Shown: piece by piece, positions 60,442-64,000 of the stretch
How positions within the stretch are numbered: position 1 is the first letter of the stretch
How the letters are laid out: the number at the start of each line of letters is the position of its first letter
Source of the DNA: Medakamo hakoo
Lineage: Eukaryota > Chlorophyta > Trebouxiophyceae > Coccomyxaceae
Assembly: GCA_026636295.1 (NCBI GenBank)
Contig: CP089463.1
Location: 124,001-188,000 of the forward strand
Direction: 5' to 3'
Length of the DNA: 64,000 nucleotides
Notes under the pieces: model-generated
What the model saw: the letters and a program-made list of their open reading frames with translations, nothing else
Databases searched by the model: none
What the model was told of the DNA's origin: nothing
Position numbers and translations under genes: made by a program

Positions 60442-61791
60442 TCACACCGCCTCCTTCGTCACCACGCGCAGCAAGTCCGTCAGCGTCACCACGCCCACAG
60501 GCTTGCGGTCGTCATCCACGACGTACAGGCGGTGGACGCGGCGGGCGACCATGCGGGCGAGGACGGCGGCAAAGGTGTCGGCACCGGTCGCGTGCGCGAG
60601 GTCCTGCCCCACCCCGCCGCCCAGCGTCGACCGGCGCCGGTCCTTGGCGCGCGCAAAGCCGGACGCGTGGTCGCGCGCCCGGTCCATCTCAGCCGGCGGC
60701 GGCGCGCCGCCGTCGTCGTGCTGCACGCCCCACCACTCGGTCCCGTGCTCCAGCGCCAGGTACTCGGCGACGGGCAGGGCGATGGCGGGCAGGCGGTCGG
60801 CGGAGAGGGCGCGCAACTCGCTGCCGCCGCTGAAGTTGCCGACCAGGCGGCCGGCGCCGTCGACGACGGCGACGCCCGCCACTTTCTTCTCCTTCATCAG
60901 GGCCAGGGCCGCGATGGCCGACGTTTCGGGGGACACGGAAATGATGGAGCCGGGGCCCTTGACCCAGCCCAGCTCGGCCACCGTCCGCGCGCCGAGCCCG
61001 CCCAGGGACGCCTCGTGCGTGGACAGGAACCGGGCGACGTCGCTCTGCGAGACAATGGCCGTCACATGGCACTTCGCGTCGTGCAACGCCGCCCGGTGGA
61101 CGACGGACGACGAGACGGACGACCCGCCGTGCGGGGCTTTCGCGTGCGGGAACAGGAACCCGTCGTGCACCAGTTCCAGCAGGCTCATGCCCGCCGCCCG
61201 GTCGGCCAGGAAGAAGGAGCCGTCGCCGCCGACGACGGGCAGCGCCGAGACGGGCGTGCGCCCAAAGGCGGGGGCGGCCGCTTCCAGTTCCTTCATGCGG
61301 CGCAGGAGGAATTTCTCGGTGGCCACGCCGGGGGGGAGGGAGGCCAGGAGGCTGTACACGACGTCGTTGACGTCCAGCTGGCCGAAGATTTCGGCGACGC
61401 CGTCGGGGGTCTGAGGGGGTTGTGTTTTGAGGGGGGCGGTGAGGGCGAGGGGCGGTCGGTCCTCGCGGGCGACGGGGCAGGCGGGGCGACGGTGGTTGCT
61501 TGCTGCCCATCGGCGCGACGCGCGCGCGGGCAATGTTCCGGGCCCGGCACGTCCCCACACACGCCCTCCCACCACCCACGCTCCGCGTGTGGACGTGCGA
61601 CGGAGACCCTCACCCTGCCGCACCTTGGCCGGCGCCACGATGGGAGCTGAGAGAACTTTGTGCGCGGCAAGGGTTGCAAGCGCATGTTCCACCGTCGCGT
61701 CGGGCGTCAGAGTGGCGATGTGGTGCGACCCGGACAGCAGGGCCGAGACCTTGGTGTTGACCATGAGGCTGCGCAGCGATGAGTCCGACAT
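60442..61791 (-). CDS. Four-CBS-domain protein, SnRK1-gamma/PV42-like (paralogue A; two exons)
   Basis: Exon 1 is 61791-61624 and exon 2 is 61410-60442 (donor GTGCGG after AAG, acceptor CTCAG, phase 0), 378 residues. CBS pairs bind adenine nucleotides and sense energy status in AMPK/SnRK1 gamma subunits. CBS1: 'IATLTPDATVEHALATLAAH' with 'VLSAPIVAPAK', closing at 'FGQLDVNDVVYSLLASLPPG'. CBS2: 'VSALPVVGGDGSFFLADRAA'. CBS3: 'IISVSPETSAIAALALMKEK' and 'KVAGVAVVDGAGRLVGNFSG'. CBS4: 'ARMVARRVHRLYVVDDDRKP' and 'VGVVTLTDLLRVVTKEAV' at the end. The insert before CBS4 (Asp/Ala/Arg-rich) is longer than in typical gamma subunits. The closest plant group I know is the PV42/SnRK1-gamma-like proteins; partner kinases are unknown. 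A second copy follows upstream. Confidence 0.9.
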   Translation of the reverse strand: MSDSSLRSLMVNTKVSALLSGSHHIATLTPDATVEHALATLAAHKVLSAPIVAPAKVRQGEGLRRTSTRGAWVVGGRVWGRAGPGTLPARASRRWAASNHRRPACPVAREDRPPLALTAPLKTQPPQTPDGVAEIFGQLDVNDVVYSLLASLPPGVATEKFLLRRMKELEAAAPAFGRTPVSALPVVGGDGSFFLADRAAGMSLLELVHDGFLFPHAKAPHGGSSVSSSVVHRAALHDAKCHVTAIVSQSDVARFLSTHEASLGGLGARTVAELGWVKGPGSIISVSPETSAIAALALMKEKKVAGVAVVDGAGRLVGNFSGGSELRALSADRLPAIALPVAEYLALEHGTEWWGVQHDDGGAPPPAEMDRARDHASGFARAKDRRRSTLGGGVGQDLAHATGADTFAAVLARMVARRVHRLYVVDDDRKPVGVVTLTDLLRVVTKEAV

Positions 61792-61983
61792 GGTGCTGGG
61801 GACGCGCCGTCGCGGACGGACAAAGGAAAAAAAATGAACGAGTGCTGTCTCATTCCATGCACCATCCACCCCGCCCTCTCCCCGTCTCTCTCCATGCCCC
61901 CGTCCCACCCCCGCCCCACCCCGCCCGGGTCCCGAGGTGGGAGGAAGGGGCGAGGGGCGCAGGGGGCAGCCGCCCCCCCCCCC

Positions 61984-63664
61984 TCACTTCCCATACCCTT
62001 CCGCCTGCGCTTCTTGCAAGCACGCCTGCAGCACGTCCGTCAGCGTGACCACGCCCGTCGGCCGGTCGGCGCCATCCACGATGTGGAGGCGGTGGACCCG
62101 GCGCGAGACGAGGCGGGCGAGCGCCGTGGCGACTGTGTCGCTGCCCGACGCCGTGACGACGGCTTGCCCGACCCGGTCGCCGATGGACGCGCGCCGGCCG
62201 CCGGACGGCGGCGGCGGGAAGTCGGGGCCCGCGCCGCCCGGGCCGCCGTGCGGTGGCCCGGGCCCGCTCATGGACCGCCGCCGGGCCGCGTCCGGCGGGG
62301 GCGCTTCCCCGCCGTCCGGCAGCGACGGCCGCGCCGTGGGGCCGCCCGCAGTCGGCGGCGCAATGCCCCACCACTCCCGCCCGCGCGAGCGGGCCAGCAT
62401 CTCGGCGGCCGGCAGCCCCAGCGACGACAGGTGTTCGGCCGCCAGGGACCGCAGGTCGGGCAGCGCGAAGGAGGCGACCATCGCGCCGCCGCCGTCCACG
62501 ACGGCCAGCCCCGCAATGCCGTGCGACCGCATGGTGGCCAGCGCGTCAATGGCGGGCGTGTCCGGGCGGACGCACACCACGCCGCGGGACGCCCACCCCG
62601 CCTCGGCCAGCGTGCGCGAGGCCAGGGGGCCCAGGCACGAGATGTTTTGGAGCAGCCAGCGCGCGACGTCGAGTTGGGAGACGACGTGCGTCACGGCCTT
62701 GCCGTCTGGAGACGTCAGGGCGACGCGGTGGGCGGCCGCGCGCGCGCGCGGCGCGGACCCGGGCCGGACGGTGGCCAGGTCGGGCGGGTGGAGCATGACA
62801 GAGTCCAGGAGCGCGCCGACGGGCATGGCCGCCGCCGCGTCCGCGGGCAGGAAGACGCCGTCCGTGCCCAGGACGGGCAGGGCGGCGAGCGGCAGGGCCG
62901 CCAGCGCCGCGCCCGCCTCTTCCAGCACCTTCATGCGCTTGAGCAGCTTGGCGCCGTCGAGCGAGGCGGCCGGCAGCGATTCCAGCAGGCTCCACAGCAC
63001 GTCCCTCAGGTCGCAAAAGCAGACGAGGGAGGAGCCGCGCTCCGCTGCCGCGGCCTTGAATTCGTCCGTCGTTCCAGGCGGCCAGGGCACGCCGGGCGGC
63101 GGGGCGGTGACGGGCGCGGACAGGACGCGGCGGGCGGCCAGCGTCTTGAGCGCGGCTTCGACAGTCGCGTCGGCGGGCAGGGTGACCAGCACCTGCTCGC
63201 GCATGAGTTGCGCGACGGTGGTGTCCCGCAGCAGGTCCGCCAAGGTTTGTTGGGCGCGTCGGGGCGTGGACGCCCCGCCAGTGTTGGGCGTGGCGTCGCC
63301 CGACCGCCGGCCGAGGGACCTGGGGGAGTGGTTGATGGGTGAGGTGGCACGGGTGGCGCGAAAAAAAAAACGGCGGCCCGGACCCCCATCAATAGAGTGG
63401 ACCGCGAACGTGTGGGCACGCCTGCCCGCCTCTCACCCCCCATTCCGGCCCCAGCCACATGCTTGGTGAGCCTGAGCACTCGTGGCGCTTCGCGGTGGAG
63501 GGTGGAAATTGCAGGAGCACAGGCTTGCGGGACGGACACGCGGGCGCACGACCGTGCGCATGCAAAACTCACCCGCTCGACAGCCGCATGCGCAGGCTTT
63601 TAATGCCAGCAGCCAGGCCGGCAGCCAGGCCGCCCGTGCCCGTGTCCGTCGGCGTGTCCGTCAT
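61984..63664 (-). CDS. Four-CBS-domain protein, SnRK1-gamma/PV42-like (paralogue B; two exons)
   Basis: Exon 1 is 63664-63573 (MTDTPTDTGTGGLAAGLAAG...) and exon 2 is 63319-61984 (donor GTGAGT, acceptor CCCAG, phase 2), 475 residues. It has the same four-CBS plan as the neighbour: 'VLVTLPADATVEAALKTLAA' with 'RRVLSAPVTAP', 'CFCDLRDVLWSLLESLPAAS', 'LPVLGTDGVFLPADAAAAMP', 'AVTHVVSQLDVARWLLQNIS', 'CVRPDTPAIDALATMRSHGI' and 'ARLVSRRVHRLHIVDGADRP' closing 'TGVVTLTDVLQACLQEA'. It has an extra Ser/Arg/Gly-rich N-terminus and a longer Pro/Gly-rich insert before CBS4 containing 'ARRRSMSGPG' and 'RRASIGDRVGQ', possible phosphosites. The two genes are head-to-tail, 192 bp apart. Divergence is well beyond a recent duplication. 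Confidence 0.92.
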
Positions 63665-63878
63665 TCTCGGGGCGGAAGGGGGGTGGCGCAGCAGGAGGCC
63701 GCCCGATTGTGGGAAAAATCGTGCCTCTAGCCAAAGACCGCGCTCTGCCGACCCTCACAACCATGCCGACCTCTCATTTTTTTTCTTGCTCCCGTCCGTG
63801 TTGCTGCCCTGGCTCTCCTGACTCCGCTCCGTCTAACACCTCTCTCTCGCTCCCGCGCTCTCGCCCTCTCTCTCCTTT

Positions 63879-64000
63879 CTACCACGCCCGCCGCTTTCCC
63901 TTGTCCCGGGCCGGGTCGTACCCGTCGTCCCGCCCCCGCCGCGACGGCGGCCGCTCGTCCTCCGCCCGCCGGCCCGACCCGCCCTGCCCCTGGTTGCGGA
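63879..64000 (-). CDS. 3' end of a gene with an Arg/Gly-rich, charged C-terminus (continues past the right edge)
   Basis: On the minus strand a frame open at the window edge ends with TAG at 63881-63879. The visible 39 residues are polar: 'RNQGQGGSGRRAEDERPPSR' then 'RGRDDGYDPARDKGKRRAW'. The RG/RD/RS character is typical of RNA-binding protein tails. Pyrimidine-rich DNA with TTTCT follows downstream. No domain is visible, so the product stays unknown. Confidence 0.5.
   Translation of the reverse strand, partial: RNQGQGGSGRRAEDERPPSRRGRDDGYDPARDKGKRRAW

Overview
The window is a gene-dense, very GC-rich stretch of eukaryotic nuclear DNA. The coding regions use almost only G or C at third positions. 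Introns are few (0-4 per gene) and GT-AG, with donors mostly GTGCGT or GTGAGT. The gene set points to a photosynthetic protist, most likely a green alga: sulfoquinovosyltransferase SQD2, a plastid-type GrpE, a plant-type 3'(2'),5'-bisphosphate nucleotidase (SAL1), an LPA1-type P-loop kinase, a carotenoid cleavage dioxygenase, a GT14/core-2-like glycosyltransferase and several proteins with transit-peptide-like N-termini. I cannot assign a genus from sequence alone. I call 35 genes, two of them cut by the window edges, on both strands and separated by short gaps. I see no tRNA, rRNA, CRISPR array, transposon or virus-like element.

Layout. 1-4.3 kb: a partial three-exon gene (-), a mitochondrial-type class III CoA-transferase (-) and a divergent carotenoid oxygenase (+). 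4.7-8.8 kb: a same-strand series of an unknown protein, uroporphyrinogen-III synthase and a degenerate cyclophilin. 9-21.4 kb: an HSP20-like mini-protein, a secreted protein, a large mucin-like wall or secreted glycoprotein, a low-complexity Ala/His-rich protein, GrpE and SDE2. 22-34.6 kb: an unknown protein, a double ubiquitin-like protein, an F-box protein, SAL1, TCF25/RQC1, dihydroxyacetone kinase and a START-domain protein. 34.7-52 kb: SQD2, an organellar-type 5'-3' exonuclease, pseudouridine synthase PUS7, a VASt/START-like protein, the GT14 enzyme, a class 3 lipase, an F-box/LRR protein and a plastid-type LRR protein. 52-64 kb: an unknown plastid-targeted protein, fructose-1,6-bisphosphatase, trehalase, a small membrane protein, an LPA1-type kinase, two tandem CBS-domain paralogues and the 3' end of an RG-rich protein.

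How the genes relate. This is ordinary mixed eukaryotic gene order, not an operon or a defence island. The most coherent neighbourhood is the right end, with sugar and energy metabolism genes (FBPase, trehalase, LPA1-type kinase, two SnRK1-gamma-like CBS proteins). Most exon joins were checked for splice phase and give complete reading frames. One gene (15708-18343) does not close without a frame change. Notable non-coding structure includes homopolymer C tracts of 20-32 nt on the sense strand of three introns, a 31-bp perfect palindrome between two divergent genes, a 127-bp CT tract between convergent genes, and tandem duplications that overlap the 3' ends of two genes. I did not find a clearly new multi-gene system.
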